From the NCBI RefSeq assembly GCF_040149665.1, contig NZ_JBEFLP010000001.1:62001-126000 (forward strand): a stretch of DNA of 64,000 nucleotides, in the 5' to 3' direction. Below the pieces are notes generated by a model, which did no database searches, had not been told where the DNA came from, and was given only the letters and a program-made list of their open reading frames with translations. Of this stretch, positions 34,293 to 44,846 are shown piece by piece. A program made the position numbers and the translations under genes. The stretch's first letter is position 1, and the number at the start of each line of letters is the position of its first letter. The DNA comes from Sulfitobacter sp. HNIBRBA3233. Its GTDB lineage: Bacteria; Pseudomonadota; Alphaproteobacteria; Rhodobacterales; Rhodobacteraceae.

Positions 34293-36384
34293 GGGCGAGC
34301 TGCGCGGCCGCTCTGTCGACGATCTGACGTGGAAGACGCTCGAGGGGATCGACGTCCAGCCGCTCTATACCGATGCCGATCTGGAAGGGGTGGATCACCT
34401 CGGCTCCATCCCCGGGCAGGCGCCCTATACGCGCGGTGTGAAGGCCACGATGTACGCGGGCCGTCCGTGGACGATCCGCCAGTACGCGGGATTCTCCACC
34501 GCCGAAGAATCCAATGCCTTCTACCGCCGTGCCCTTGCGGCGGGGCAGCAGGGCGTGTCCGTGGCCTTCGATCTCGCGACGCACCGCGGCTATGACAGCG
34601 ACCACCCGCGCGTCGAGGGGGATGTGGGCAAGGCCGGCGTGGCCATCGACAGCGTCGAGGACATGAAGATCCTCTTCGACGGTATCCCGCTGGAAAAAGT
34701 GTCTGTTTCCATGACGATGAACGGCGCGGTCATTCCGATTCTCGCCAGTTTCATCGTCGCCGGAGAAGAGCAGGGCGTGGATCGCGCGGCGCTGTCGGGG
34801 ACGATCCAGAACGACATCCTCAAGGAATTCATGGTCCGCAACACCTATATCTACCCGCCCGAACCCTCGATGCGGATCATCGCGGACATCATCGAATATA
34901 CCGCCAACGAGATGCCGAAGTTCAACTCCATCTCGATCTCCGGCTACCACATGCAGGAAGCGGGCGCGAACCTCGTGCAGGAGCTTGCCTTTACCCTTGC
35001 CGACGGACGCGAATACGTGCGCACGGCGATTGCCGCGGGCATGGACGTGGACAAATTCGCTCCGCGCCTCAGCTTCTTCTTCTGCATCGGCATGAACTTC
35101 TTCATGGAGGCGGCCAAGCTGCGCGCGGCGCGGCTGCTGTGGAGCCGGATCATGGACGAGTTCAAGCCGAAGAACCCGAAATCCTCGATGCTGCGCACCC
35201 ATTGCCAGACTTCCGGCGTCAGCCTTGCCGAACAGGACCCCTACAACAACGTCGTCCGCACCGCCTATGAGGCGATGAGCGCGGTTCTGGGCGGGACGCA
35301 ATCGCTGCACACCAATTCGCTGGACGAGGCGATCGGCCTGCCCACGGACCATTCGGCCCGCATCGCCCGCAACACCCAGCTGATCCTTCAGGAGGAAACC
35401 GGCGTGACCAATGTGGTCGATCCGCTGGCGGGCTCCTACTACGTCGAGAAACTGACCGCCGATCTGGCCGACGCCGCGTGGAAGCTGATCGAGGAGGTCG
35501 AGGAAATGGGCGGCATGACCAAGGCGGTTGCCTCCGGCATGCCGAAACTGCGCATCGAGGAGGCCGCAGCCCAGCGTCAGGCGGGCATCGACCGCGGCAC
35601 CGAGGTGATCGTCGGTGTCAACAAATACCGCCGCGACAAGGAAGACGAGATCGACATTCTGGACGTCGACAACGTGAAGGTGCGCGACAGCCAGGTGGCG
35701 CGGCTGAAGACCGTGCGCGCCGGGCGCGACGCGGCTGCCTGTGAGGCGGCGCTTGCCGAACTCACCCGCCGCGCGCGCGAGGGGGGCAACCTGCTGGAGG
35801 CTGCGGTAGAGGCGGCCCGTGCGCGGGCATCGGTAGGAGAGATCAGCATGGCCATGGAAAAGGAATTCGGACGCCACCGCGCCGAGGTGAAGACATTGGC
35901 GGGCGTCTACGGCGCCGCCTACGAAGGCGACGAAGGCTTCGCCACGATCCAGAAGTCGGTGGAGGACTTCGCCGAGGCCGAAGGCCGCCGCCCGCGCATG
36001 CTGGTGGTGAAGATGGGGCAGGACGGGCATGACCGCGGCGCCAAGGTGATCGCGACGGCATTTGCCGACATCGGGTTTGACGTGGATGTCGGCCCGCTGT
36101 TCCAGACCCCCGCCGAGGCCGCGCAGGATGCGGTGGACAACGATGTGCACGTCATCGGGATCTCGTCGCAGGCCGCCGGCCACAAGACCCTTGCACCGCA
36201 GCTGGTCAAGGCGCTGAAAGAGGCGGGTGCCGAGGACATCATCGTGATCTGTGGCGGCGTCATTCCGCAGCAGGATTACCAGTTCCTCTACGACGCGGGC
36301 GTAAAGGCGATCTTCGGGCCCGGCACGAATATCCCGGCGGCGGCGCAGGATATCCTCAAGCTGATCCGCGATGCGCGCGGCTAG
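34252..36384 (+). CDS. Methylmalonyl-CoA mutase
   Basis: 710 residues, single-chain adenosylcobalamin-dependent mutase (MutB/ScpA type). The TIM-barrel part begins with the substrate-binding N terminus and contains [19 protein letters not shown] and [14 protein letters not shown]. The C-terminal B12 domain has the base-off motif DGHDRGAK with ligand His593, and GISSQAAGH. It converts (R)-methylmalonyl-CoA to succinyl-CoA, completing the route that starts at pccAB. The small subunit is absent, as expected for this homodimeric type. Translation starts inside the 3' end of the upstream sulfotransferase-like gene. Confidence 0.95.
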   Translation: MTDTPKDTWRTLAEGELRGRSVDDLTWKTLEGIDVQPLYTDADLEGVDHLGSIPGQAPYTRGVKATMYAGRPWTIRQYAGFSTAEESNAFYRRALAAGQQGVSVAFDLATHRGYDSDHPRVEGDVGKAGVAIDSVEDMKILFDGIPLEKVSVSMTMNGAVIPILASFIVAGEEQGVDRAALSGTIQNDILKEFMVRNTYIYPPEPSMRIIADIIEYTANEMPKFNSISISGYHMQEAGANLVQELAFTLADGREYVRTAIAAGMDVDKFAPRLSFFFCIGMNFFMEAAKLRAARLLWSRIMDEFKPKNPKSSMLRTHCQTSGVSLAEQDPYNNVVRTAYEAMSAVLGGTQSLHTNSLDEAIGLPTDHSARIARNTQLILQEETGVTNVVDPLAGSYYVEKLTADLADAAWKLIEEVEEMGGMTKAVASGMPKLRIEEAAAQRQAGIDRGTEVIVGVNKYRRDKEDEIDILDVDNVKVRDSQVARLKTVRAGRDAAACEAALAELTRRAREGGNLLEAAVEAARARASVGEISMAMEKEFGRHRAEVKTLAGVYGAAYEGDEGFATIQKSVEDFAEAEGRRPRMLVVKMGQDGHDRGAKVIATAFADIGFDVDVGPLFQTPAEAAQDAVDNDVHVIGISSQAAGHKTLAPQLVKALKEAGAEDIIVICGGVIPQQDYQFLYDAGVKAIFGPGTNIPAAAQDILKLIRDARG

Positions 36385-36441
36385 GATCGAGCGGCGCTCC
36401 TCGCTGCCCGTCGGGCGCTCCTCGCGCGCGGAGCGCCTGCA

Positions 36442-36921
36442 GTGCTGATCCGTCCAGCCACCCCGCAGGACCTGCCCGCCGTGCAGGCCCTGTGGAACCG
36501 GATGATCGAGGAGACGCTGGCGACCTTTACCAGCGATCCCAAGACCCTGCAGGATCTGCAGGACCTGCTCGCCGCGCGGGCCGGATCGTTCCTTGTGGCC
36601 GAGGACGCGGGCGTGCAGGGCTTTGTCACATGGGGGCCGTTCCGGCCCGGTCCGGGCTACGCGCGCACCGCGGAGCATACGATCATCACCGCCACCCCCG
36701 GTCGCGGGACGGGTCGAGCGCTGCTGGAAGCGGCCTTTGACAGGGCAGCCGGCCAGGGCCTGCTGACCCTCGTGGCCGGGATCAGCGCCGAAAACCCGGC
36801 CGCCATCCGGTTTCATGCCCGATTGGGGTTTGCAGAATCCGGACGTTTACCGCAGGTAGGGCAAAAGTGGGGGCGGCGGCTGGACCTGGTCCTGATGACG
36901 CGCGCGCTTGCACCACGCTGA
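36442..36921 (+). CDS. GNAT-family N-acetyltransferase
   Basis: 159 residues with a GTG start. A single GNAT domain; IITATPGRGTGRALLEAAF is the acetyl-CoA (V/I-x-x-x-x-R-G-x-G) loop, and AENPAAIRFHARLGFAESGRLPQVGQK the C-terminal part, close to phosphinothricin/methionine-sulfoximine acetyltransferases. Substrate not determinable. The 57 bp between mutB and this gene contain two copies of GGCGCTCCTCGC (about 30 bp apart). Confidence 0.85.
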   Translation: MLIRPATPQDLPAVQALWNRMIEETLATFTSDPKTLQDLQDLLAARAGSFLVAEDAGVQGFVTWGPFRPGPGYARTAEHTIITATPGRGTGRALLEAAFDRAAGQGLLTLVAGISAENPAAIRFHARLGFAESGRLPQVGQKWGRRLDLVLMTRALAPR

Positions 36922-36952
36922 CACCGCCGCGCCGAAGGGCTACACTACCGCC

Positions 36953-37633
36953 ATGTCGATCTGGACACGCATATCAGAGGCGCTGTCGGCGCTGACCAAA
37001 GGGGAGGGGCTTGCAGCGGTCTTCGACCGTTTGCGCGCGCCGCCCGAACGGTCGGTCGCCTTCACCATCGCCGTGATCGCGCTGGGCGCCAAGATGGCGA
37101 AAGCCGACGGGCAGGTGACCCGCGACGAGGTCACCGCCTTTCGCGAGGTCTTCCAGATTGCCGACGCCGACGCGGCAGGGGCCGCGCGCGTGTTCAATCT
37201 GGCCCGCACGGATGTCGCCGGCTTCGACGATTACGCCCGCCGGATCAAGGACATGTTCGGCAACGACACCTCGCTGCTGACCGACCTGATGGAGGGGCTG
37301 TTCCATATCGCGATGGCCGACGGGACATATCACCCGATGGAGGATGCCTTTCTGGAAGAGGTCGCGCGGATTTTTGACCTGCAGGAGGGCGATTTCGAGA
37401 GCCTGCGCGCCCGGTTCGTGCCCAACACATCGCCCCTGCCGCATACGGTGCTGGGCATCGCGCCCAATGCGAGCCTCGACGAGGCGCGCGCCGCCTGGCG
37501 CAAGCTGGTACGCGCCAACCACCCCGACGCGCTCGCCGCGCGCGGTCTGCCGGAAGAGGCGGTGCGCCTTGCCGAGAAGCGCATGATCGACATCAACCGC
37601 GCGTGGGAGACGATCTCGGGCAAGGCGGCATGA
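36953..37633 (+). CDS. TerB- and J-domain protein (DjlA-like)
   Basis: 226 residues from the ATG at 36953 (frame open slightly earlier). The TerB-like acidic helical domain covers about 30-150 (IAVIALGAKMAKADGQVTRDEVTAF; IAMADGTYHPMEDAFLEEVARI). The C-terminal J domain (about 165-226) has the HPD motif in VRANHPDAL. DjlA-like proteins stimulate DnaK; this lacks the N-terminal membrane helix of E. coli DjlA, so it should be soluble. The stop overlaps the next start (ATGA). Confidence 0.88.
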   Translation: MSIWTRISEALSALTKGEGLAAVFDRLRAPPERSVAFTIAVIALGAKMAKADGQVTRDEVTAFREVFQIADADAAGAARVFNLARTDVAGFDDYARRIKDMFGNDTSLLTDLMEGLFHIAMADGTYHPMEDAFLEEVARIFDLQEGDFESLRARFVPNTSPLPHTVLGIAPNASLDEARAAWRKLVRANHPDALAARGLPEEAVRLAEKRMIDINRAWETISGKAA

Positions 37634-38661
37634 GCCTGCGCATCGCGACCTACAACGTGGAATGGTTCGCGGCCCTTTTCGACGACGACAACCGGCTGTT
37701 CGACGATGGCGCGTGGTCGGCGCGCTGGAACATCACGCGCGGCGAGCAGACCGCCGCGCTGGGTCACGTGTTCCGCGCCCTCGACGCGGACGCGGTGATG
37801 GTGATCGAGGCCCCCGATACCAGCCGCAAACAGAACGGTGTCGCCGCACTCGTGCATTTCGCCGAAGTCTTCGGCCTGCGCGCGAGGGCCGCCGTCATGG
37901 GATTTGCCAATGACACCCAGCAGGAGATCGCGCTGCTTTACGATCCCGATGTGCTGCGCGTCCAGCACGCCCCGAACGGAAACCCCAGCGGCCCCGACGG
38001 CGCGCGCGGTGCCCCGCGTTTCGACGGGGTGCTGAGGATCGATCTGGATGTGGACGCGGTGGAGGACCAGGTGGTGTTCTCCAAACCGCCCCTGGAACTG
38101 TCGGTCGAGACGCGCGGCGGCTTTGTCTTTCACATGATCGGCGTTCATCTGAAATCGAAAGCCCCCCACGGGGCCCGCAACGAACGCGACGCCATGCGCA
38201 TCGCGATCGCCAACCGCCGCAAACAGCTGGCGCAGGCGATCTGGCTGCGCCGCCGGATCGAGGCGCATCTCGACGCGGGCACGCCGCTGATGGTACTGGG
38301 CGATCTGAACGATGGTCCGGGCCTCGACAGTTTCGAGGACCTTTTCGGCCGGTCCTCGGTCGAGATCGTGCTCGGGGAGGAGGGGCCTCGCGGGCTTTAT
38401 GATCCCCATGCCGCGGTGGCCCTGCGCCAGCGCGTCGGCGCGCAGCCCAGCACCTCGCGGTTCTTCATCCGGCCCGAAGGCCGGTATCTGCAAGCGCTTC
38501 TGGACTACATCATGCTCAGCCCCGATTTGCGCGCCCACAATCCGCGCTGGCGGATATTCCACCCCATGGACGATCCCGAATGCTGGACCGATCCTGTGCT
38601 GCGCGACGCGCTGATCTATGCCTCGGACCATTTTCCGGTCCTGCTGACGATCGACCTCTAG
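37630..38661 (+). CDS. Endonuclease/exonuclease/phosphatase-family protein
   Basis: 343 residues in the EEP (DNase I-like) fold. Motifs in order are ATYNVEWFA at the N terminus, DAVMVIEAPDTS, VHLKSKAPHG, LGDLNDGPG and, near the C terminus, YASDHFPVLLTID, which together supply the Mg2+ and catalytic His residues. No signal peptide. The target could be nucleic acid or a phosphoester metabolite. Overlaps the upstream TerB/J gene by four bases. Confidence 0.88.
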   Translation: MSLRIATYNVEWFAALFDDDNRLFDDGAWSARWNITRGEQTAALGHVFRALDADAVMVIEAPDTSRKQNGVAALVHFAEVFGLRARAAVMGFANDTQQEIALLYDPDVLRVQHAPNGNPSGPDGARGAPRFDGVLRIDLDVDAVEDQVVFSKPPLELSVETRGGFVFHMIGVHLKSKAPHGARNERDAMRIAIANRRKQLAQAIWLRRRIEAHLDAGTPLMVLGDLNDGPGLDSFEDLFGRSSVEIVLGEEGPRGLYDPHAAVALRQRVGAQPSTSRFFIRPEGRYLQALLDYIMLSPDLRAHNPRWRIFHPMDDPECWTDPVLRDALIYASDHFPVLLTIDL

Positions 38662-38697
38662 GGTAGATTCGTCGCGCGTGCGCCCTATATCAGGGGG

Positions 38698-39072
38698 ATG
38701 AGACAGATCATTGCCGCCCTTCTTGCCCTTGCCCTCCTTGCCGCGCCTCTCCACGCGCAGGACGACCCGCCCTCGCTGATGGAGCGGGGCGCGCAGATGT
38801 TTCTCGAAGGGCTGCTCGACGAAATGTCACCGGCGATGGAAGATGTGGCGCGCCTGCTGGAAGAGGCAGGCCCGGCGCTTCAGGAGTTCGTGGCCGAGAT
38901 GGGGCCGAAGCTGAAAGCCGTGCTGGACGAGGTCGAGGACTGGAGCGTCTACGAGGCCCCCGAGGTGCTGCCAAACGGCGACATCATCATCCGCCGCAAA
39001 CCGCGGGCGCCGGACCTGCCGGAGGCTGGCCCCGAAGGCAGCCCCGACAGCGGGGAACCGATCGACCTCTGA
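38698..39072 (+). CDS. Small exported helical protein
   Basis: 124 residues. A signal peptide (cleavage after LHAQ, about residue 21) leads into a helical, Met/Glu-rich stretch (LMERGAQMFLEGLLDEMSPAMEDVARLLEEAG) and a C-terminal Pro/Gly tail. Its homologues are often labelled AAA+ ATPase in databases, but nothing in it supports that: no Walker motif is present. Periplasmic protein of unknown function in Rhodobacterales. Confidence 0.75.
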   Translation: MRQIIAALLALALLAAPLHAQDDPPSLMERGAQMFLEGLLDEMSPAMEDVARLLEEAGPALQEFVAEMGPKLKAVLDEVEDWSVYEAPEVLPNGDIIIRRKPRAPDLPEAGPEGSPDSGEPIDL

Positions 39073-39084
39073 CGGCGGCCTGTT

Positions 39085-40653
39085 CTAGCGGCGCGCGGTC
39101 TTGATCACCGCCTGCGCCTCCAGCGAGGCGGCGAGCGACTGGAAACGCGCCTCGGCGACTTCGCCGAAGAGCGGCATCATGTCGGCGCTGAGCCGCAGGT
39201 GAAGCTCTTTCTTCTTGGGATACCAGCGCAATTCGCCCAGCTCGCCCAGCCGGTCCATCCACAGCATCGCCCCGAAGCGCATCGCCTTGCCGAGGATCTC
39301 GGCTTCCTGCTTGGCGCGGTCGTCGATCATTTCGATCAGATCGGCGAAACGGCTGTTCTCGCGCTTGTTGGAATAGCGGTGCAGCAGCGCCAGCCCCAGA
39401 AAGATCCGCTCGGAATGCTTGATCGCGCCCATATTGGCGCGGGTGGCATTGTCGAAACAGACCTCGGCACGGTAATCGGGGTGGGCGCGCCAGCTGACGT
39501 CGTGCAGAAGGCAGGCGGCCTTCACCAGCCTGCGGCGCTGGGGCGACGAGGATTTATAGAGCGGCAGGATGAAATTATAGAGCGTGCGCCCGAAACCCGG
39601 CGCGCGGGCGTCCTTGGCCTCGGCAAAGCGGCAGGCCTCTATCAGCGGATCGCGGTCGCGCAGGCGCTGGGGCATCTGTTCATAGAGCATGCCCTCGCGG
39701 ATCCCGTAGCTGGAAATGGCGATATCCTTGGGCTTGAAGGTCTTGACCAGACGGCTGAGGACTTCGGCGGCCAGCGGCACGAGGGCGGCGCGGGCCGAGG
39801 ACACACCGGCCTCGACGCGCAGCGCTTCGAGATCGGATTTCTTGATGAATTTCAGCGTCTCGCGGACGGATTCGCGGGTCATGCGGTATTCGTGCAGCAC
39901 CATCAGCGGATAGCCGCGCCGCACCATGTCGATGCGTGCGATGGCCCGCCATGAGCCGCCCACGAGAAACAGCCGGTCGCGCTGCTTGCCCATCCGCTCG
40001 GCCAGATCCTGCATCGTCTGCTTGATCAGCGCATCGCGGGCCTTGGCGCCGCCCTTGATGTCGCGCAGCTTGAGCGGGCCCAGCCCCGATGTCACCCGGC
40101 GCCCGACCCGCCCGCCGGAGATTTCGGCCAGCTCCATCGACGAGCCGCCGATGTCGCAGACCAGCCCGAAAGCCCCCGGCCAGCCCAGCAGCACCCCCTG
40201 CGCCGACAGCCGGGCCTCTTCCTCGCCGTCGATCACCCAGATGCGCAGGCCGGTCTCGCGGCGCACTTCCTCGCAAAAGGCGGGGCCGTCGCTGGCGTCG
40301 CGCACGGCGGCGGTGGCCACGACGCTGAGTTCCGACAGGCCCATACCGTCGGCGAGCTTCTTGAACCGGCGCATGGCCGATAGCGCGCGGACCCGCCCCT
40401 CGGGCGACAGATGGCCGGTTTCGGCCATACCCGCACCAAGCGCGCACATGATCTTTTCGTTGTAGAAATAGGCCGGCGACCGCGCGGCCCCGTCGAAAAC
40501 CACCATCCGGACCGAGTTCGAGCCGACATCGACAACACCCACGCGGCGGAGCTTGCGCGCGCCGGGATCCTCGAACAGAGGTTTGCCGAACAACCCCAGA
40601 TCGGCAACGCCGGTTTCGGGCACCTCAGGGGCTGATGGCGATTGAGTGGTCAT
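39085..40653 (-). CDS. ppx: Ppx/GppA-type phosphatase
   Basis: 522 residues from the ATG at 40653 (another in-frame ATG lies five codons upstream). The actin-like fold starts with RVGVVDVGSNSVRMVVFDG and continues with ATAAVRDASDGPAF, DGEEEARLSAQG and LVCDIGGSSMELAEI. The long C-terminal region with LLHDVSWRAHPDYRAE resembles the HD-like domain of full-length exopolyphosphatases. Substrates are polyphosphate and/or pppGpp. Directly downstream of ppk1 in a polyP synthesis/degradation pair. Confidence 0.93.
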   Translation of the reverse strand: MTTQSPSAPEVPETGVADLGLFGKPLFEDPGARKLRRVGVVDVGSNSVRMVVFDGAARSPAYFYNEKIMCALGAGMAETGHLSPEGRVRALSAMRRFKKLADGMGLSELSVVATAAVRDASDGPAFCEEVRRETGLRIWVIDGEEEARLSAQGVLLGWPGAFGLVCDIGGSSMELAEISGGRVGRRVTSGLGPLKLRDIKGGAKARDALIKQTMQDLAERMGKQRDRLFLVGGSWRAIARIDMVRRGYPLMVLHEYRMTRESVRETLKFIKKSDLEALRVEAGVSSARAALVPLAAEVLSRLVKTFKPKDIAISSYGIREGMLYEQMPQRLRDRDPLIEACRFAEAKDARAPGFGRTLYNFILPLYKSSSPQRRRLVKAACLLHDVSWRAHPDYRAEVCFDNATRANMGAIKHSERIFLGLALLHRYSNKRENSRFADLIEMIDDRAKQEAEILGKAMRFGAMLWMDRLGELGELRWYPKKKELHLRLSADMMPLFGEVAEARFQSLAASLEAQAVIKTARR

Positions 40654-40790
40654 GCAGGCTCCGGTCACGGTGTCGGGTGAAACTGGCCCACGGCGGGCCC
40701 GAGGTCAATGCCGCGCGGCCCGTTCCGTAGGGGCCAAGCGGCGCTCTTCATTGGCTTTCAGCCGTTCATCGCTCGGGCGGCCGGACGCGG

Positions 40791-42965
40791 TCAGTCCTCT
40801 GTATGGGTCAGCTTCGGGACATCCGACGCCCCGGCGGATCCGCGCCCCGACAGGGACGGGTTTTCCATGAAGAACCGGTGGCAGTTGAACGCGAACTGCC
40901 CTTCGGGCAGGGGCGGGCGGGTGCAGCTTCCGTCCGGCGCCATGACCCAGCTTTGCGCCACATCCGCAAGATTGGCGGCCATGATCTGGCTGGTGATCTG
41001 CGCCTGCACCGTGGCATTGCCGATCTCGACCAGCGTTTCCACCCGCCGGTTCAGATTGCGCCCCATCCAGTCCGCGGAGGAGATGAACACCCGCGCCTTC
41101 TTGTGTGGCAGGCCGTGACCGTTGCCGAAACACACGATCCGCGAATGTTCGAGAAACCGGCCGACGATGGATTTCACGCGGATGTTATCGGACAGGCCGC
41201 GCACGCCGGGGCGCAGCCCGCAAATGCCACGGATCACGAGGCTGATCTGCACGCCTGCCTGGCTGGCGGCGTAGAGCGCGTCGATCACCTCGGCGTCGAC
41301 GAGCGCGTTCATCTTGGCCCAGATCACCGCAGGCTTGCCGTTGCGCGCGTGCTCGGCCTCGGCTGCGATCATCTCCAGAAGGCGCGGCTTCAGCGTGATG
41401 GGGGAGATCGCCAGATTGTCCAGCCCGTCGGGCGGCGCGTAGCCGGAGAGGAAGTTGAACACCTTGGTCGCGTCGCGCCCCAGTTTGCGGTCGATGGTGA
41501 ACAGCGACAGATCCGTATAGATCCGCGCCGTAATGGGGTGGTAATTGCCGGTCCCGTAATGGGTATAGGTCACCAGCTCGTCACCCTCGCGGCGCACCAC
41601 GGTCGAGATCTTCGCGTGCGTCTTGAGGTCGATGAAGCCGTAGACCACATGGGCGCCCGCCCGCTCCAGCCGCCGCGACTGGCGGATGTTGGCGGCCTCG
41701 TCGAAACGCGCCTTCAGCTCGACCAGCGCGGTCACCGATTTTCCGTCTTCCGCCGCCTCGCACAGCGCCTCGACGATGGGGCTGTCGCGTGAGGTCCGGT
41801 AGAGCGTCTGCTTGATCGCCACCACATTGGGATCCCGCGCCGCCTGTTGCAAGAAACGCACCACCATATCGAATGTCTCGTAGGGGTGGTGGAGCAGCAT
41901 GTCCTTCTGGCGGATCGCGGCGAACATATCGCCGTCGTGGTCGGTGATGCGTTCGGGAATGCGCGGCGTGAAGACCGGCCACAGCAGATCGGGCCGCTCG
42001 TCGGTGACCAGCTGCGCCAGATCGTCGATGCCGATCATGCCGTCGATCTCGATCACATCCTGCGGTTTGGTGCCAAGCTCTTCCATGACCACGCGCATCA
42101 GCTTCTCGGGGGCACCCGCCGAATGGGTCATGCGCACGACCTCGCCGCGGCGGCGGCGTTTCAGCGCCACCTCGAATTCGCGGACCAGATCCTCGGCCTC
42201 GTCCTCGACTTCCAGATCGCTGTCGCGCAGCACGCGGAATTCGAAATGCGCCTTCAGCTTGTAGCCCGGAAACAGGTCCGGGATCTTCAGCACCAGCAGA
42301 TCCTCCAGCGGCAGATAGCGGCGGCACCCGTCCGGCGCGGGCAGACGCACGAAGCGGTCGATTTGCGCGGGGATCGGCAGCAGCGCCTGCAGGGGGCGCT
42401 TGTCGCGGGTCCGCTCAAGCTGCATCGCGATGGCAAAGCCGGTGTTGGGGATGAAGGGGAAGGGATGCGCGGGGTCGATCGCCAGGGGCGAGAGCACCGC
42501 GAAGACCCGGTTCAGAAACACGTCGTCCAGCGCGTCGAGATCCTCCTTGGACAGGTCGTCCGGTCCTTCGAGCATGATGTCCTGCGCGTCCATCTCGCGC
42601 AGCAGGTCCACCAGCACGCGCTGTTGCGACATCATCAGCGCACGTGCGTTTTCGTTGATCAGCACCAGTTGTTCTGCGGGGGTCAGCCCGTCGGCGGCAG
42701 GGGTGGTGTTGCCGGCTTGCGCAAGCTCGCGCAGGCCCGCAACGCGCACGGTGTAGAATTCATCGAGGTTGTCTGCAGAGATCGACAGGAACCGCAGCCG
42801 CTCCAGCAGCGGCACGCGCTGGTTCTCCGCCTCTTCCAGCACCCGCCAGTTGAACCCCAGCCAGCTGAGTTCGCGGTTCTGGAACCGGCCCGGCCCTTGA
42901 AGGTCGAGACCGGGCAGGTCCACGGCATCGGGAAAGGGGGCGTCAAGAAAGTCTGCGTTGCTCAT
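40791..42965 (-). CDS. ppk1: Polyphosphate kinase 1
   Basis: 724 residues with the PPK1 order of N, middle, C1 and C2 domains. Visible: the N-terminal [19 protein letters not shown], the C1 region [32 protein letters not shown] with [25 protein letters not shown] (the autophosphorylated His segment), and C2 with [32 protein letters not shown]. It makes polyphosphate from ATP reversibly. It sits between hdaA and ppx in the minus-strand series. Confidence 0.96.
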   Translation of the reverse strand: MSNADFLDAPFPDAVDLPGLDLQGPGRFQNRELSWLGFNWRVLEEAENQRVPLLERLRFLSISADNLDEFYTVRVAGLRELAQAGNTTPAADGLTPAEQLVLINENARALMMSQQRVLVDLLREMDAQDIMLEGPDDLSKEDLDALDDVFLNRVFAVLSPLAIDPAHPFPFIPNTGFAIAMQLERTRDKRPLQALLPIPAQIDRFVRLPAPDGCRRYLPLEDLLVLKIPDLFPGYKLKAHFEFRVLRDSDLEVEDEAEDLVREFEVALKRRRRGEVVRMTHSAGAPEKLMRVVMEELGTKPQDVIEIDGMIGIDDLAQLVTDERPDLLWPVFTPRIPERITDHDGDMFAAIRQKDMLLHHPYETFDMVVRFLQQAARDPNVVAIKQTLYRTSRDSPIVEALCEAAEDGKSVTALVELKARFDEAANIRQSRRLERAGAHVVYGFIDLKTHAKISTVVRREGDELVTYTHYGTGNYHPITARIYTDLSLFTIDRKLGRDATKVFNFLSGYAPPDGLDNLAISPITLKPRLLEMIAAEAEHARNGKPAVIWAKMNALVDAEVIDALYAASQAGVQISLVIRGICGLRPGVRGLSDNIRVKSIVGRFLEHSRIVCFGNGHGLPHKKARVFISSADWMGRNLNRRVETLVEIGNATVQAQITSQIMAANLADVAQSWVMAPDGSCTRPPLPEGQFAFNCHRFFMENPSLSGRGSAGASDVPKLTHTED

Positions 42966-43027
42966 GGGGCGTCCATCGCTGAGGGATGTAACAGGCGTGT
43001 GACATCCGCGCTGTCAGGCAAGGGGCA

Positions 43028-43711
43028 CTATCGCGCAGAGCCGCCCAGTTTGTCCAGAACCTCGGCCGCGAGCGCCCGGGTGACGGGGCGTTTGCGCGCA
43101 AGACTATGGGCATCCAGCGCCTCGATCACCTCGGTTGCGGCGGCAAAGGAACGGTCGATGCGGCGCAGCAGGTAGGGCACCAGATCGGCGGGAGGCGTCA
43201 GCTGCCGGTCGGCCAGAAGCTTGACCAGCAGCGCGGCCAGCAGCGCGTCGTCGGGGGCGGCGATGCTGGCCTCCAGCGTGCCGCGCATCCGGCTTTGCAG
43301 GTCCGGCAGGCCCAGATCCCAATGCGCCGCACTGCCGGTGCCGGTCAGCAGCAGCGGGTGGCCGTTGGCGAGGGTCAGGTTGTGCAGGTGGAACAGGGCG
43401 GTCTGGGCGGCGTCGTCGCGCGCGATCAGCGGTACGTTCTCGACCGCGACCGGCCCGTCGGCCAAGGCGGGCACATCCGCATCGCCCAGTGTCGCGGCCT
43501 CAACGATCCGCGCGCCGGTGGCATCGGCCCAGACGTGGACCAGATGGGTCTTGCCCGCGCCTTCGGGGCCGCTCAGCACCAGTTTGCCCGAGGTCCAGTT
43601 GCGCCAGTTCTCGATCATCGCGACGGCCATGGCATTGCACGGCGCGACAAGAAAATCGTCCCGCCCCCGTGCGGTGCGCACGGGAAGATCAAGGCCCAGT
43701 TGTTCGGCCAT
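43028..43711 (-). CDS. hdaA: DnaA-regulatory protein HdaA (Hda homologue)
   Basis: 227 residues, a DnaA-like AAA+ domain without the DNA-binding domain. A Walker A is clear (LVLSGPEGAGKTHLVHVWA). Walker B is degenerate (PVAVENV). The C-terminal lid has DLVPYLLRRIDRSFAAATEVIEALD. Hda with the sliding clamp stimulates DnaA-ATP hydrolysis to prevent over-initiation. Location ahead of ppk1 is common in alphaproteobacteria. Start is 1 bp beyond the AI-2E permease stop. Confidence 0.9.
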   Translation of the reverse strand: MAEQLGLDLPVRTARGRDDFLVAPCNAMAVAMIENWRNWTSGKLVLSGPEGAGKTHLVHVWADATGARIVEAATLGDADVPALADGPVAVENVPLIARDDAAQTALFHLHNLTLANGHPLLLTGTGSAAHWDLGLPDLQSRMRGTLEASIAAPDDALLAALLVKLLADRQLTPPADLVPYLLRRIDRSFAAATEVIEALDAHSLARKRPVTRALAAEVLDKLGGSAR

Positions 43712-43712
43712 G

Positions 43713-44807
43713 TTACTCTCCGGTCTGGGTCTGGTCGGCGGTGATGTCGGTGCCGCGATAGAGGAGGCTCTGCTGGTAGCGTTCGACGATGAAACGCGCG
43801 ATCACGCCGATGGCAGCCGCCAGCGGCACCGCGACCAGCATGCCCACGAAGCCGAACAGCGTGCCGAATACCGACAGCGACAGGATCAGCCAGACCGGGT
43901 GCAGCCCCACGCTGTCGCCCACCAGCTTGGGCGTCAGGACGTTGCCCTCGACGACCTGACCCAGCACGAAGATACCGCCGACCATGCCGATGGAGACCCA
44001 GTCCCCCCAGAACTGGAACAACGCCAGCCCCAGCGCCAGCGCGCCGCCGATCAGCGCGCCGAGATAGGGAATGAAGGTGACCAGACCGGCGATGAACCCG
44101 ACAACGAGGCCGAAATTCAGCCCCACCAGCATCAGCGCGATGGCGTAATAGCTCCCCAGGATCAGGCACACCGTGCCCATCCCGCGGATGAACGATGCAA
44201 GCGTCTGGTCGATGTCCCGTGCCAGACGGCGGATCGTCGGCGCATGATCGCGCGGCAGCATCGTGTCGATCTTTGCCACCATCCGGTCCCAGTCGAGCAG
44301 CATGTAGACCGCCACGACAGGCACGATCACGAACAGCATGATCACGTTGATCAGCCCCGCGGCCGAACTGAGCGCGGTATTCAGAAGCTCGCCGCCGCGT
44401 TCCTGCACCACTGTCCCCAGCGAGGTGATGGAATTGCGCAGCGTCGATCCCTCGATCAGGATCGACGGAAAGCGTTCGGTCAGGAAATTGCCCAGACGGC
44501 GGGTGACGTCGGGGGCGATCTCGAACAGGTTGATCGCCTGTCCCACCAGCGTCGGCACCACCAGCAGCGCCATCAGCACGAAGATCACCACCGCGATGAT
44601 GGTGATCACAGCGGTCGCCAAGGCACGGCTGAGGCCGAGCCGTTCCAGCCGGTCGGCGACAGGATCGAGGAAATAGGCCACCGCGCTGCCCAGCACGAAA
44701 GGCAACAGCACGTCGCCCATGAACCACAGCAGCACGAGGAAGAATGCGGCCACAAGGCCCCAGTATTTCAGCTGGTCTCGGATCGGCAGGCCCATGGCGA
44801 ACTCCAC
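43713..44807 (-). CDS. AI-2E/PerM-family permease
   Basis: 364 residues with the pattern of two N-terminal helices, a soluble-like helical section (about 60-210), and a C-terminal group of helices. The GLNFGLVVGFIAGLVTFIPYLGALIG and VEGNVLTPKLVGDSVGLHPVWLILSL motifs are diagnostic of the AI-2E transporter family (PF01594). Members have been linked to quorum signal export or Na+/H+ antiport; the substrate here is unknown. First gene of the AI-2E-hdaA-ppk1-ppx series. Confidence 0.92.
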   Translation of the reverse strand: MEFAMGLPIRDQLKYWGLVAAFFLVLLWFMGDVLLPFVLGSAVAYFLDPVADRLERLGLSRALATAVITIIAVVIFVLMALLVVPTLVGQAINLFEIAPDVTRRLGNFLTERFPSILIEGSTLRNSITSLGTVVQERGGELLNTALSSAAGLINVIMLFVIVPVVAVYMLLDWDRMVAKIDTMLPRDHAPTIRRLARDIDQTLASFIRGMGTVCLILGSYYAIALMLVGLNFGLVVGFIAGLVTFIPYLGALIGGALALGLALFQFWGDWVSIGMVGGIFVLGQVVEGNVLTPKLVGDSVGLHPVWLILSLSVFGTLFGFVGMLVAVPLAAAIGVIARFIVERYQQSLLYRGTDITADQTQTGE

Positions 44808-44846
44808 ATAGAGGGTCCCGCTACATCGCCCATGGCGGGTATCGTT

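Noticed and set aside
36385-36441. Two GGCGCTCCTCGC copies between mutB and the GNAT gene as a mobile repeat
   Set aside because: Too short and low in complexity to call; could be chance in GC-rich DNA.
34150-36816. Very long (888-codon) minus-strand frame opposite the mutase
   Set aside because: Antisense to a perfectly conserved methylmalonyl-CoA mutase; no recognisable protein motif.
38698-39072. AAA+ ATPase label for the small exported protein
   Set aside because: No Walker A or B motif, only 124 residues and a signal peptide; the label would be misleading.
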